Source: Metaphire vulgaris (Eukaryota; Annelida; Clitellata; Crassiclitellata; Megascolecidae). Taken from it: a DNA stretch of 64,000 nucleotides. The stretch covers positions 10,995,719 through 11,059,718 of the forward strand of contig CM030834.1 of assembly GCA_018105865.1 (NCBI GenBank). Direction: 5' to 3'. The translations under genes were made by a program, and so were the position numbers. Positions within the stretch are counted from its first letter, which is position 1; each line of letters opens with the position of its first letter. The notes under the pieces were generated by a model. The model saw only the letters and a program-made list of their open reading frames with translations. It was not told the DNA's origin and did no database searches. Below are positions 33,553 through 46,617 of the stretch, piece by piece.

Positions 33553-33690
33553 CCTGCAAATAATATATATATATATATATTTATATGTGTATATACACGT
33601 GTATATATATGTATATATATACACATATAATTTATATATATATATTATGTATGTATGCATGTATGTATATACATATATATTATATATGTA
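33489..33690. repeat. AT/GTAT-rich microsatellite
   Basis: TATA and GTAT arrays. The apparent 89-residue Y/I-rich protein here is a translation of the array. Confidence 0.9.
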
Positions 33691-34040
33691 AGGTCGGTGA
33701 AACGTAGGTCGATTGGGCACGCTATGGACATTCTAGCATATCTGACAAACACTCGTTTAAACTTTAACCCAAATGGTCCGAACAAGGAAACCAAATGCCA
33801 CGAGAATGGCCAACGAAGTTACTGCTTGAAGCTCTTGGCCAAGCTTAGTAATGACCGGGAAAGTAGATGCCATTCGAGCGATTATTTACATTAGCGCTAT
33901 AGCAGCGCCTGAGATCACCCGTGTAATTTCTACAAGAAAATGGTGGGACCAAGGAAAGCATTTTTGTGCATGAGGGTAGTGTTTTTACGGAGCAGCTGGG
34001 AAAACGGGGGTTATTAATTAAATGTTGATTAGAATTTATA
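33691..34040. other. Unassigned DNA
   Basis: A 79-residue frame (33655-33894) is unrecognised and begins in microsatellite. Confidence 0.3.
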
Positions 34041-34043
34041 ATT

Positions 34044-34178
34044 TTAGTGGCTTCAAACAGGCTTTTAAACCACTTAAAATCACCTTAATATTATATATAT
34101 AGTAATATATAGTAGTATATATATATAATATATATAATATATAAAAATATTATATATATATATATTTATATATAGTCG
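34044..34178 (+). repeat. CR1-like 3' end fragment followed by AT array
   Basis: TTAGTGGCTTCAAACAGGCT...AACCACTTAAAATCACC leads into TTAATATTATATATA. This is a shortened CR1-type 3' terminus with a degenerate tail. Confidence 0.6.
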
Positions 34179-34478
34179 TTGGAGCCTGAGATGCTTCCAT
34201 ACATAGGACCACCTCCTTCTTCTGTAATCTCCATGCCAAAGCCTATTTTCGACTTGAGCTACAAATTGGTTTTGCGTCTCAGCCACCGTTCAATCATTTC
34301 TTCGTTGTTGAATGAAGGCGACAGCTGCACGCATTCCCTCCCAGAACTGCCTCCCCCTCAACACACACTTAATTGCACAGCGCCATCGATGAAACTGTTT
34401 ACCACAGTTCGTTATCGCAACAAACCCTGTCTTATGCTGGCATACACACATGTTTTTCTATTAGTCTGCCGTCTAATG

Positions 34479-34738
<260 letters not shown>

Positions 34739-35811
34739 GCTGCACTGGTCAATTGTCAATTGCAATACTCTTCAGTCTTCACCTGTCATGTCGACTTTTA
34801 AGTCTCTGCAAAGCTTATCAACCTTTAAATTCCTTTTCTCCACTAATTTATAAATATGCGGAGGCAAACGTTGGGGCCTATTCCTCGCAGAATCTCGTAA
34901 AAGCCAGCCTCAAGAAAGTAGTTTTGCTAAAGCACAATCTCCCGAATCTACACTTGCACGATGCTATAGATATCGCACTTAATTTCAAGCTATATTCTGT
35001 CGATGGACCAAAAGGCTATTGTTATGATATGCATATAAAGGCTGACACTTAACATAGAGAACGTTCGCTGGGTCTAAAAATTTCGGAGCATTGCGTGATA
35101 AAAAGAATAAATATCGTTTATAATTAGGCCTATTGTTGAGTTTTCTAGCACTACACTCAACTCTAACCTGATTACTAGAAGGCAGACTCACTTTTTAAGT
35201 GTTAAAAGACACGTTGAGGCCAAACTTTTATACATCAGCAAAAATTTATATCAGGAGTTCAGGACGCCGGGAATAGACATTCCCCCCTCCCAAAAAAAAT
35301 TGCGCGACGCCACTGTTTGTAGCTACTCTAGAACATTGCTCACCTTGCGTTGTTGTTGTTGTTGTTGTTGTTAGTTGAACAGAATCAACTCACTAAATCA
35401 CTGTAGTTCTGTTCTAGTTATGAGTTACTCTCTTTTTTCTCTTTCAACCTCTATCGTTATGCAGCAACGGTGCTGACGACGAGAAACGCGAAATTGCTTT
35501 AGCTATCAGCAGCAAGCACGTCTGCACACGTTCTATAGTAGACTGTAGTTCACTGCCTTTTTATACCGATAACACAGAAAAACGTCGTGGCGTCCGCGTG
35601 AATTCCTGGCCCATGCGCCATAGGTAGGTCTGCTACGGGCTAGGCATGCGATTCGACTCCGCCACAGCACCATCCAACGTATATCACTGTCGGTGGCAGT
35701 CGACCGGCAGAACAACGATTATACCAGCCGTCCGTTTACAGTGACACGGAGCGTCTTCTGTGGGTGATTACGTTTCTATTCCGCCCACGCGGTGAAAAAA
35801 ACTCTTAATGT

Positions 35812-35814
<3 letters not shown>
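34739..35814. other. Unassigned DNA
   Basis: About 1 kb with a GTT run at 35349-35372. A 99-residue frame at 34753-35052 (KVVLLKHNLPNLHLHDAIDI) is unrecognised. No element ends seen. Confidence 0.35.
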
Positions 35815-35869
<55 letters not shown>

Positions 35870-35897
35870 CTATTAGCCTATATATATATATATATAT
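35815..35897. repeat. AT dinucleotide microsatellite
   Basis: Two AT arrays separated by GGCCTATTAGCC. Confidence 0.95.
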
Positions 35898-36053
35898 TGA
35901 AATCGTAGATATATCGGCTGGACGACGTCTTTTCGTTCCACTCGTCCCTCTCTCGTCTGAGCAATAACCGGAGCAATCCAAACAATCGACCAATCATCAA
36001 TCATCAAAACGGCTAATTAGATATCGAATCAGTCAGTGTTACATACAGGCCAG

Positions 36054-36214
36054 CAGGGCTTAATCTAGGCCGTTTCCGGGGGGGGGGGGGAAATTGCCAT
36101 TGCCCCGGAAATTTCAAATTTTTACATACTACATCAACTATCAGCAGCCCCCTAGCTTACTTCCCCGCGGGCTTTGTCAGTTTCCCCGGAGTCCAGAGTC
36201 TAGATTAAACACTG
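36054..36214. mobile_element. hAT-like MITE, CAG..TTAATCTAG family
   Basis: CAGGGCTTAATCTAGGCC at the left and GTCTAGATTAAACACTG at the right. The flanks CAGGCCAG/CAGGTCGG match at 6 of 8. Sister to 19084-19251. Confidence 0.8.
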
Positions 36215-36859
36215 CAGGTCGGGCAGGGGAGAAATTCTTCCCCAAAATCTTAGATCTCCAGAATTTGTAATAATTTGGAGCTATGGTAATTTCTCACAAA
36301 GCCTCTTCCTCCGAACTGCCATAAATCCTTCTGGTAGAGGAGAGTGTATGCAACGCTGGTGACTCAATCAGTATAACGACATTCGGCTGCCACTCGATCA
36401 TTCCGTCATGAGTGTAGGAGGTCGCATGGTATGAAATCTCGAGCCTCCTATCATAAATCTAAAATGTCTAGTAGTCTAACACGTTTACCTTTTGGATGAT
36501 AGAAACACAAATTCAGACTACGCAGCGTGTAACTTACACGATTGTTTTGTCTGAAATGCTGCAAAATAGTTTATACAGTGTAAGATTTCTCATAAAATTC
36601 CCCAGGAAAAAAATGGTCAAAAATTGCATCAACTCGACCATAAAAAGTAGGACCAAAATATAAAAAATCGTGACTCCGTCCTCCCAACCGCAATAAGATT
36701 ATTCCCAGCATCTCAGTCGACAGAAGACTGTATTGGAATAAATGCAACGGGTTGCGGAATTGGTTACAGTCTGACAATACACAGATTGCATTAGGACCAA
36801 ATGAATTCATGCATCCAAATTACCTCATAATATGCCTGCATGTGTGCATGTGCATCTGT
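36215..36859. other. Unassigned DNA
   Basis: Nothing recognised. Confidence 0.35.
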
Positions 36860-37135
36860 CAGGGACATCATTGGGGGGTGCAGGGGCCGTTGCCTCCCCC
36901 TGATTTTTAGGGACAAATTTTTTCGCCAATGTTTGTGTTTAGTTTTAAAATGTAAATTGGCTAAATAATAAGTAAAAAGACTGAACAGCAAAAAAGGTCA
37001 TCAACCCCTAAAGGAGGGTTTGATTCGCACAAAATGACCGACAAGCTAAAAAAGGTCGTAAACTTTTTCGCAAACTTGTCAGATCGAAAGTGCCTTGCCC
37101 CCCCTCCCCTGAAAAACAGTGAAATGACGTTTCTG
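36860..37135. mobile_element. hAT-like MITE, CAGGGACATCATT termini
   Basis: A 276-bp element, left CAGGGACATCATTGG, right GAAATGACGTTTCTG, with a perfect 8-bp duplication GCATCTGT (36852-36859 and 37136-37143). Two module copies lie inside, near 36983 and 37042. Sister to 30214-30472. Confidence 0.92.
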
Positions 37136-37145
37136 GCATCTGTGT

Positions 37146-37180
37146 GCAGTAATGCCTCCTAAGCCACTTAAAATCACACT
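37146..37180 (+). repeat. CR1-like 3' end fragment
   Basis: GCAGTAATGCCTCCTAAGCC then ACTTAAAATCACA, the terminal block of the CR1-like family, directly after the MITE. Confidence 0.55.
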
Positions 37181-37195
37181 TTCACGCTATGGTGT

Positions 37196-37331
37196 GTGAG
37201 TGTGGACGTGAGTGTGCATGTGTGAGTGTGGGCGTGTATGAGTGTGGGCGTGTGTGTGTGTGTGTGTGTGAGCGCCGTTAGTTTCTGAATTACGAGCATC
37301 GTATTCTGTATTGCTCACGCATGAGTGTGTA

Positions 37332-37373
<42 letters not shown>

Positions 37374-37375
37374 TG
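37196..37375. repeat. GT and TA microsatellites
   Basis: GTGTG arrays at about 37196-37270 and TA array at about 37333-37372. Confidence 0.9.
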
Positions 37376-39067
37376 TACATATATGTACATACATACACCC
37401 ATTGATACACATACAGAAATGCATATTTGTGTGTCGTCGTAGTTTTCCTGTTTCTATATTGAAATCGGATTAAATCGGAGTTACTTTGCTATGATTTAGA
37501 ATGCTATCACCAAAGTGATTACAATTAGATGTTGACAGCGTGTAGCTGCACCTGCGTCCGCTAAAACCTTAGAGACAACCAAACGAATGAAAGAAGCATG
37601 AAACTCATTAGGCGCGCTCGAATTTCCTTTACAAAAATGCGATCGAAATGCAGATCGTTTGCCTTCCCCTCCCCCACTCACTGGACCCGTCGTAACCACG
37701 ACGACGACGACGAAGAAGAAGAAGACGACGACGAGGAGCTAGATGATCATGATGTGATTCTCGGTGGCGTATCCATGCAGGGTTCCAGAATAGGGGGCAC
37801 ACCAAGAATTCTACAGACCGACATTTTCAGTCCCTTATAGGGGCCTTGAGAGAGTGTGGTAAACACCCAGCCGAAAATTTCAGGACAATATTAGAATCAA
37901 ATCTTGAGATTGGTGCAAATTTTTCAGACTATATGACATCATATTGACAATCCTCAACCTAAGAACTGTTTTCAAGGTCATTAGGTCAGTGCTCCAAGCG
38001 GAGTCAGAGGCAGAGACCCCAGCCGCACAATTTAGGGTAAATCGAGATTTAAGTCTTGAACTTTGGAACTAATTTTCAGACTATACGACAGCCAATGGCA
38101 ATCACCCTACCCCTAATTAGATAAAATTTTCTTAATATCTCTACAAGAATCTCCCCACTGGTGTTGGCCTGTTCAGAGGCCCACAGACCGCTTACCCTCT
38201 CTTGTGGCTGCGCTAATGGACATCAAGACAGACACGCACATCCCATTTAGCCCGACTATGAGTTGGGGGGGGGGGCGTCTTGAGCTCTCCAGCGTGGTAT
38301 GGTCTGATCCTCATCCACGGAAATTTTGAGTATTATCAGAATTAAACGATGAGCTCTGGCGCATATTTTAAAGATTTTATGATTTATTACTGAGTGACCA
38401 AAGGCTGTAATATAGGGTTCTAGGACGATTGACCAAAGAACGTTTTAAATTCAAAGATTTTTAATTTAAGAAACGCGTAATAATCACAAGCAAAACACAT
38501 CAATTGTAATTTTGAATTTGTTTTGTCGTAACAGTCGGCAGGCATTCATAGCAAGCGCGTCCAGTGGTCAATCGTCCGCGTACCGTAATATAGTACGTAT
38601 ATTATGGTTTCTGTTGACAATCATCCTCTCCATCCGAGAAATGTCTCACCGCTTTGCGCAAATCCCACGACTGAACCCAGCCCGAATGTGGGAGGGGGGT
38701 GGGGGTGGAAGAAGTTTTTTTCCACTCTTGGTTACGCCAATAGTGACTTTACAACTCTCCATTAGAAGCAAACGGAAGTTTTAAAAAGCAAGTCTCGGGG
38801 CTAATAACATGATACGACTTTCAATTAACTTTTCTCGTCACGTGAGCCTTTCACAATTATAGTCTACTCGACTGAATCGACGATAACCGATTCGAAACCA
38901 GGAAACCTTAGTTGTTACTCTTACATCGAGAAGGGTGAATGAAACGAGGCTGACATGTGGTTTACAAGAGGTCTTAGATGTCGTTTTCTCGACAGAACCT
39001 TCGCCGTTTTGACATTCTGTCTACAGTTAGGCCTATCTCTGTGATTCTTATAGAGTATTATAACAAG
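37376..39067. other. Unassigned DNA
   Basis: About 1.7 kb with only a GAC/GAA trinucleotide stretch near 37698-37740. No gene, LINE or MITE end recognised. Confidence 0.35.
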
Positions 39068-39368
39068 CATGGACGCAAACAGGACACCTGTCCTCATGTC
39101 CTGACATGGGTATTTTTTGGAGAGGTCATGTCATTAATGCTGTGGACACTGGACACGGGTGTTTTTACCTTAAAATGCTAAAAAGGATCGTCACTAATTC
39201 TTTGTGCTTTCTTGAATCTTTAACGTCCTATAAAAAGTCCGACAAGCAAAATAAGGTCGTCATTCGTTTTTTGTGCTTCTTTAACGTCCTGAAAAGTCTG
39301 ACAAGCCAATGTGTTTTGTGTTGAGAAATTAGGACCTGGCCGTTTTTCTGACCAGGTTTGTGCCACTG
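39068..39368. mobile_element. hAT-like MITE, GGTTTGTGCCACTG family
   Basis: A 301-bp element, left CATGGACGCAAACAGGACA, right ACCAGGTTTGTGCCACTG, with a perfect 8-bp duplication ATAACAAG (39060-39067 and 39369-39376). Two modules lie inside, near 39241 and 39299. Sister to 21405-21586. Confidence 0.9.
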
Positions 39369-39447
39369 ATAACAAGGAGGATTCTGAGCAACTACTAAAG
39401 CTCAACTATTATCATAAATTTTCTATGACGAATTAGAGAAACTCTTT

Positions 39448-39461
39448 AAACACTATAAACC

Positions 39462-39538
<77 letters not shown>
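39448..39538. repeat. ATT trinucleotide array (probable LINE tail)
   Basis: AAACACTATAAACC followed by about 25 TTA units. The leader resembles the LINE 3' variants at 29695 and 52872. Confidence 0.8.
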
Positions 39539-40016
39539 ACGAGTAGTAGATTTTACTGGCTGTGTAACAAAAACAAGCCACGCATTAAAATTACAATAAC
39601 AAAACTTACAAAAGGAAAAGAGTAAAATATATATTTACCTAAGCTCCTTTCTCTGAATTTGTCATTTTCCCTCCCAAACACAACTTTTATAACTGACTGT
39701 CTGTGGAATTTGCCACAGACTAATTTTTATGCGATTCCGTATCCGATTGACTACAATTGTTCAGCTTCCAAGCTGAACAATGTTTAATAATTTCAGACGC
39801 TCTAAGAACTAGACGATGGAACTCTCTTGCAAGCTAATCTGCTGACTAATAGAGTTAATATCGAACTTAGCTACAGCTGCTTAGTGATATATATCTGAGG
39901 ATGTCACGCAACGTCGCAGGAAATGGCAAATGGACAGCAATCAATGAGTACATCTTTATGCCTTTCTCTCAACGTACCGTCGCTTTTTCATTTGTACAAT
40001 TATCTGTGCGATTATA

Positions 40017-40089
40017 GCAATGGAAACGTTTGAATTGTAGGCATTACAGATGATAATTAACATCTGTACAATTCAAACGTTGACATTGT
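40017..40089. other. Long imperfect hairpin
   Basis: Left arm GCAATGGAAACGTTTGAATT pairs with AATTCAAACGTTGACATTGT. A 7-nt asymmetric bulge and an inner stem ACAGATG/CATCTGT follow, with loop ATAATTAA. It could be a MITE core or a small-RNA hairpin; no support beyond folding. Confidence 0.6.
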
Positions 40090-40099
40090 TGTAGTAGGC

Positions 40100-40475
40100 C
40101 TAAACCTGTGTGAAAACCACTGTAGTAACTCTCCACATTCAATAACCTAGTTTTCCGAGATAGCCTTTGAATTCGTTTACTGTTTCAACTGCGACTCCCA
40201 TCTCGTCCAAACTATTTCAGTTGTCCACAGCCCTTGCGCTAATTTTTTTCTTTCTTGGACCCACCTTCTGCTTAATTAAACAATCTGCATTTGTGGTCTC
40301 CTGTGTTTCTATAGTGTACCAATGTAAAGAATCGATCGTATGGCACATCTACTTTCCCATGCAGTATAATTACTTTGTACGTTTCTATCAAATCCCCCCT
40401 CTCTTCTGTTTTCTAATGTTGTCAATCCACAATATTGAAGTCTTTTTTCGAAGCTTAATTTGGAAACATTTAGGA
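40100..40475 (-). pseudogene. CR1-like LINE 3' fragment
   Basis: Same sequence as 9820-10150: GTGTGAAAACCACTGTAG, CTTTCTTGGACCCACC and AAAGAATCGATCGTATGG in the same order on the plus strand, so the LINE lies on the minus strand. Frames are broken. Confidence 0.82.
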
Positions 40476-41866
40476 TTTTGTAAAGTCTGAAGAGTCTGCA
40501 AATTAAAGATTTGTAGAAATAAGGGCTTGGTGAATAAAAGAATCGACGAGTTCTATGAATTACTCATTATAATCTTCAACAAAGTGGCGCACACATAAAG
40601 TTTTACGGGGGCACAATGGTCACGGTTAATACAGTTTTCAAGATATTTTCAATTCCAGAGTTCTTAGTTAGGCCTAAAGTTAAGATTCTCAATTTCACTT
40701 TGCGTGTCAGTAGTGCTTTAACGTGAAAATATTGCTTAGGGGCCTAGGTCTAAAAGCCAAAATATAATTAGTTAAAAATATAGATGTCCATTTTCCCCTC
40801 GTGCCCCAGTATGTGGGGCCTGTGCGTCAGTCCTAAGCGCATCAGAGAGATCAGACGACGACGACCGCTAGTCAACAGAATTATATGAAATGAAATGAAT
40901 TTGAAATGTCATTTGGAACATACTGTAAGTCAGCCACCACGAATTATTATTTAAAAACTGAACCACATTCTTCTCCAAACTGTATTTAAGAGATCCTGTC
41001 TCAACGGTCTTCTAGAAAGCAACCTATATTTCGAAAAAGATAGTTCCATGTTAGCAGACGATAGGTCAACTGGAAGGGAAGTGTGCGCCCCTGTCAGAGC
41101 TGCCCAGCCTCGGCAATTGACTCTCCACTGCACTCCATTCATCGATCACGTGTCTGATGGCATCACAAGTCATCGGTCAACGACGAATTCCCCTCTACCC
41201 CCACCCCCACCCCCAATCCGCGGAAACTGGTAAATCCCTCGGCTCGGCTCCAGATTACGCGGTTCGCCGAAAACTGTGGTCCCTACTGATGGCCATATTA
41301 TTAATTATTATTGTCAGACAATTTGCTATAGCGCCGTAGGTGAGCGAATGGCACAAAACAAGGGTGCTTTGACAACTAATTACTCGTAACTGAGCTTAAA
41401 TAAATGCGTTTTCAAGTTGGTAATAAACGTCGCGGCAGCGTTCGCATTGGTCACACTGTCCGGAAGAGAGTCCATAGTCACAGTGCATTATTATCCATCC
41501 GCTAAACAGATTTTCCGTTCAGATATGCATGTGCGTTTTCAGCTGCCTGTGGCCGACCGAAGAATGGAACGCGTCACCGAGTCATGGAGACAGGGAATCG
41601 TTTAACCGATCGGTGATTTATGACCGGCGACAACAAAACCCGTAATAGCGAAGCATAGTTTCCCCCTGTAATCGGCCTATCGATGGCAGCCTATATATAC
41701 AGCGGGCAAATTGTTTTGCGAGCGACGGGAGAATTTTGCAGATAAACGATGGAAATGATTGCCACCGACGCTGTAGATTAGCGTCCTCGATAGCGTCAGC
41801 TGCCAGAAGACCAACAGTATAGACGGCATGTTTGTGCGTGTGGGAGGAGGGTGGCGGCGGTCTAGG

Positions 41867-41872
<6 letters not shown>
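40476..41872. other. Unassigned DNA
   Basis: About 1.4 kb without a recognised gene or element. Confidence 0.35.
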
Positions 41873-41919
<47 letters not shown>

Positions 41920-41948
41920 TCAAGGTGTGCATATGTATATGTCCCATG

Positions 41949-41990
<42 letters not shown>

Positions 41991-42014
41991 CATCGTGTAT
42001 ATATATATATATTT
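41873..42014. repeat. AT microsatellites
   Basis: Three AT blocks; Y/I-rich frames across them are artefacts. Confidence 0.95.
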
Positions 42015-42078
42015 GCACCATGAAGCACCTATTTCTATAAATCATCCTTTATTCCATTATCTCCAAAATTGCTATCTA

Positions 42079-42331
42079 CAGGTTGAATCAGAAAAAAACC
42101 AGCAGAAAAACTATGATTGCTTAAAAATTCCTAAATATATTTCTATCAAATTTGCAACACGTGTACAGCACATATTTTCCATCTTTCTATATATTTTCAT
42201 CTCAATTGCATGTAATTTGGCCATGTGAGATATCAAAGTCAAACTTCGATTTTTACTTCTCAGCCGCAGCTTGGCAGGTCTAAATATGTAGCTTCACATA
42301 AATTTGGTTTTATTTGACTATGTCAATGTTG

Positions 42332-42403
<72 letters not shown>

Positions 42404-42660
42404 ATAGACATGAAACCAAATTTATGTGAAGCTAATCAAGCTATATATTTTGGGCTGTCAAGCTGCGGCTGAGTAGTAAAAATCTGTTTGATTTTGATAT
42501 CTCACAATATGGCAACCTTACATGCACAATCACAATGATATGAAAATATATAGAAAAGTTGGGAAATATGTGATGTACACGTGTTGTAAATTTGATAGAA
42601 ATATATTTAGGAATTTTAAAGAAATCATAGTTTTGTGCTGTTTTTTTCTGAGACACCCTG
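42079..42660. mobile_element. Long-inverted-repeat element (mariner-like ends)
   Basis: A 582-bp near-perfect hairpin. Each arm is about 270 bp, and the loop is an (AGT)n array (about 42330-42402). The outer right end read inward is CAGGGTGTCTCAGAAAAAAA, a Tc1/mariner-type terminus, and the left end is the diverged CAGGTTGAATCAGAAAAAAA. TA dinucleotides flank both ends, as expected for Tc1/mariner. No transposase. Confidence 0.85.
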
Positions 42661-44283
42661 TAATACCTGTATATAAAGAGGAAACGCGTTCAAGCGGATT
42701 TCGCACTAGGCCTAATTCAAAATAGAAGATAGTCAAATTATTTTTCATTATGCTGGGGCCTACACGATTCGATACTCAATGTTTATGACGATTTTAGAAA
42801 AATTAACGCAGTGTACGGGTATAGGCCTACGTTGTTTGTCTGGTCGGCCTGCTGTAGCAATTCGATCAGTTGTGATTCGCTTCTGGCGAGCATATGTCTC
42901 GTGTCCACCAGGAGCATCGAAAACGCCTGATTTCAAAGGCCTACAGCTACAGTGTTGCCAACTTGTATTTACATGAGTTGAACCTGAATACATTTTCTCC
43001 GTTTCCCTGCTCTTGAACATTCCAAGGAAGGCGAAACCCGGAAATACTGTAATGTTAGTAAAATCAATGATTACTCTGACGATGGACAACAGAGTCGAAA
43101 TCTTCCGAATAGTGCACACCCACTGAATATCCTCGCACGCCTACGAAGGTAGGAGCCTACTTGGAACTAGATTTCTGGTCGATGGGCGAAGAGGCTACCT
43201 GGCTTCCCGGAACACCTAATGAGTGTCGATGTAACCATGTACCGACGTGTAGGCCTAAATAATTTGTAACATGAAGTGCAGATCAATATATCTGCTAACA
43301 CGGAGGGCTGATGAAATGGAATAACGAGAGTACTTTAAATAAATTGGATCGATTAATACAGCAGGCTGTACTGCAAAATCTTTTATGTTTATGATAAGTA
43401 ACAATAATTGACTGCATTCGTGAAATGCTTGGATTGAATCCAATACATGATGTTGTTGAGAGTCGTCGGCTGTGGCGGTTCCAAGAACTCTTGGTGGAGG
43501 GGAAGCAATGAATTCCTAGGAAGATCCTGCCAATTGTCAATGGAGTAATATGTGAACGGTTTAGAAGAAATCTGTAGTTTTTATTTATAAAATATATTAT
43601 TCAGAATTGTCTGGTTGTAGCCTACATTGTACAAAGTCATAATGCAAAATCGAGTAGAAAATTGCTGGAAGCGAATTTGTCGATGTCATTGTCTATTGAT
43701 ATGTCCATATCTTTGTGGATATACATCAAGGCTAATCCGTTTAGACGATCATCTTCCATTGAAGACGCATTTTGTGGGTCGGTGGGGGGGGGGAAGGGAG
43801 TGCATCCCCAGTCATCCCAACGTGGAATCGCCCCTGGTAGTCAGCACTCTTCTACACTTCGGCTCTCTTTAGGAAACCACTTTGCTTTGTCAATTGTATA
43901 ATAACAGAATGCGTGATTGTTAATTGAGAATGATGTTATCTGCCCCCGCCTTAATATGGCCCTGGCTGCATCTTCATTCCTGAAAACTGTAATATTGGTT
44001 ACGTACGGACAGGACGTGGAGAGACGCTTCCTTGTTGCCTCTCCATCGTACCATCTACACCACATCTTTTGCGGAAATTCTGTCAGAAATCGTAGTGAGT
44101 CTCAAAAATTCTCCTGAAGCAAATCGTTTATTTTAAAACGATCATCTTTCGATATTTTGACCATCATATTAAAAATATACAGAATATACTTTACAAAGGA
44201 CAGACTGTAGGTAAATAAAATAAAAAAGACATCACTGTGACGCTGTCGAAGCAGACGATAGAAAGGAAAAACTTAATTTAGAC
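42661..44283. other. Unassigned DNA
   Basis: About 1.6 kb. An isolated TGTGGCGGTTCC MITE-end-like sequence is near 43471. No complete element or gene recognised. Confidence 0.35.
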
Positions 44284-44543
44284 CAGTGGTTCTCAGACCC
44301 CTTTGTCTCGCGGACCACTTTTGAATGTCAAAAATTTTTCGCGGACCACCTGAGAAATATGAAACCAGTGTCTGCTGAAAATGCTCGACAAGCAAAAAAA
44401 CGTTATCGCCTATCTAAAAAGGCTGACAAGCAAAACAACCTTATCCGTAATTTTGTTTTTGTTTTTTCACAATATGCCGCGGACCACTAGACGCCCTCTC
44501 GCGGACCACTTTTGGTCCGCGGACCACGGATTGAGAACCGCTG
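44284..44543. mobile_element. hAT-like MITE, CAGTGGTTCTCAGAC termini
   Basis: A 260-bp element with CAGTGGTTCTCA/TGAGAACCGCTG ends and a perfect 8-bp duplication ATTTAGAC (44276-44283 and 44544-44551). Repeated CGCGGACCAC blocks and two GACAAGCAAAA modules about 36 bp apart lie inside. Confidence 0.93.
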
Positions 44544-44762
44544 ATTTAGACAATGTATTAAAAACTTCAGTTTTATTAAATTTTAGCATCCAAACACAGA
44601 AGCTCATATTTTTGATGACCGCTTCTTACCCATAGACCCATAGACTGACCTTTGGATTACAACCTCGATTCACCGCGGACAAGATCACGATTACGATTAT
44701 TCACTGAAGCGACCATCGACTGGTGCAGATGTACTAGGCCTACTACAATGGCGCTAAAGAAG

Positions 44763-45303
<541 letters not shown>

Positions 45304-45341
45304 ACATTAATTTTTGTCTCCGGACAATTTTTTTCTTATAA

Positions 45342-45977
45342 GGGGCTGTCCATTAATTACATCAACAAATTAATGGGAGGGGGTTTGAACAGGGGCGTAG
45401 CCATGAATTTGATTTGGGAGGGTATAAATATTTTGGGTGGGTATAAATCTGTACTATAACCCAAATCTGAACTATAACCCATATAAACCATATAAACCAC
45501 ATATAACCACATGTAAATCACATAAAGAAACTTTAAGGTAGACTGATTTGGGGGGTATATATATACCTATATACCCCCCGTCGCTACGCCCCTGGTTTGA
45601 AAAGTTTGACAGTTGTTGACAGGGGGAGGGGGTCAAGAGAAGTTGACGTCAACAATTTCATTTTTTTACAAATGATAAAAATAGGAAATTTCATGGAATA
45701 CTATTTATTACAATGGAAAAAAGCCTGACAAACAACAAACAAGGTCATCACCACCACATTATGACGCTTGATGAACAAAAGAAAGGAAAAAGGCCTTATC
45801 GCTGCAAAAATAATAACCTTCTAAACTTTTTAGAGAGACCCGTCACTGGTCTTAGTGGGGGGGGGGGTCAAAAGTTTTTGACATAATTATAAGGGGTCAC
45901 TGAAAGTTGGCAGTTGTTGACAAGGGGGATGGGTCAAAAATTGCCCTAAAATTGTTGACATAATTAATGGACAGCCC
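45342..45977. mobile_element. MITE, GGGGCTGTCCATTAAT family, interrupted
   Basis: GGGGCTGTCCATTAATTACA at the left and TTAATGGACAGCCCC at the right, with TAA on both sides (3-bp duplication). The left part is split by a complete hAT-like MITE at 45390-45593. After removal of the insert it matches the copies at 4546 and 30506. Confidence 0.87.
45390..45593. mobile_element. hAT-like MITE, CAGGGGCGTAGCC termini (nested)
   Basis: Left CAGGGGCGTAGCC, right CGTCGCTACGCCCCT. The duplication GGTTTGAA (45382-45389 and 45594-45601) interrupts the host MITE. Same family as 21004-21200, in reverse orientation. Confidence 0.9.
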
Positions 45978-46138
45978 CTAAGAGACCTTCGGGAATGAAG
46001 TACCGAGGTTTTTAGTGTAGTATACAGTATATATAAATTATTTCTCTGCTGCCCGAGGACAACAAAGAAGGAGAAGTTAGCTGCTTCAACGCTCTCTGTC
46101 TGTGATGATACAGCATTTCAACGCCGACGCATAACCAG

Positions 46139-46316
46139 CAGTGGCGGCTCTAGGATTTGGCAAGTGGGGGCCGTTGGGGGGGCAACTTCTAATCATGGGG
46201 GGCCAACCATTTGTTGTTTAATGTATGTAGCATTAAGTATAGGGTCCCAACTGGGGGGCCAGGCTCTCAATAGGGGAGCACGGGCCCCTGCCCCCCCCCC
46301 GGTGGAGCCGCCACTG
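46139..46316. mobile_element. hAT-like MITE, CAGTGGCGGCTC family
   Basis: CAGTGGCGGCTCTAGG/GGTGGAGCCGCCACTG ends with duplication ATAACCAG/ATAACAAG (7 of 8). It is very similar inside to 51845-52028 (AACCATTTGTTGTTTAATGT). Confidence 0.9.
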
Positions 46317-46617
46317 ATAACAAGGAACTGTCTCTCACATCGAACCGAATGAGAGATAGGCCCTAGTAGACCTATACAGTTCTAATTATGACTACACGCT
46401 TCAGCAATTTTTTGATTATACTGTAGGTCCCTCGGCAACGAAACCACCGAGGTCTTTAACATAGTATATAATCAACACTCATTTATTGATTCGTGTCGTA
46501 TAAGTGCAAGTTAATATACCTGTATTATCTGCAGCAAAAGACGCAATTAGGCCCTGACCTGGAGCAAGACAACAGCATAATTAACAAGAACGTGGAGGCG
46601 GTGGGAGAGCAGGAACA

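Noticed and set aside
37598..37840. 80-residue frame with poly-D/E
   Set aside because: The acidic run is a GAC/GAA trinucleotide repeat; no other support.
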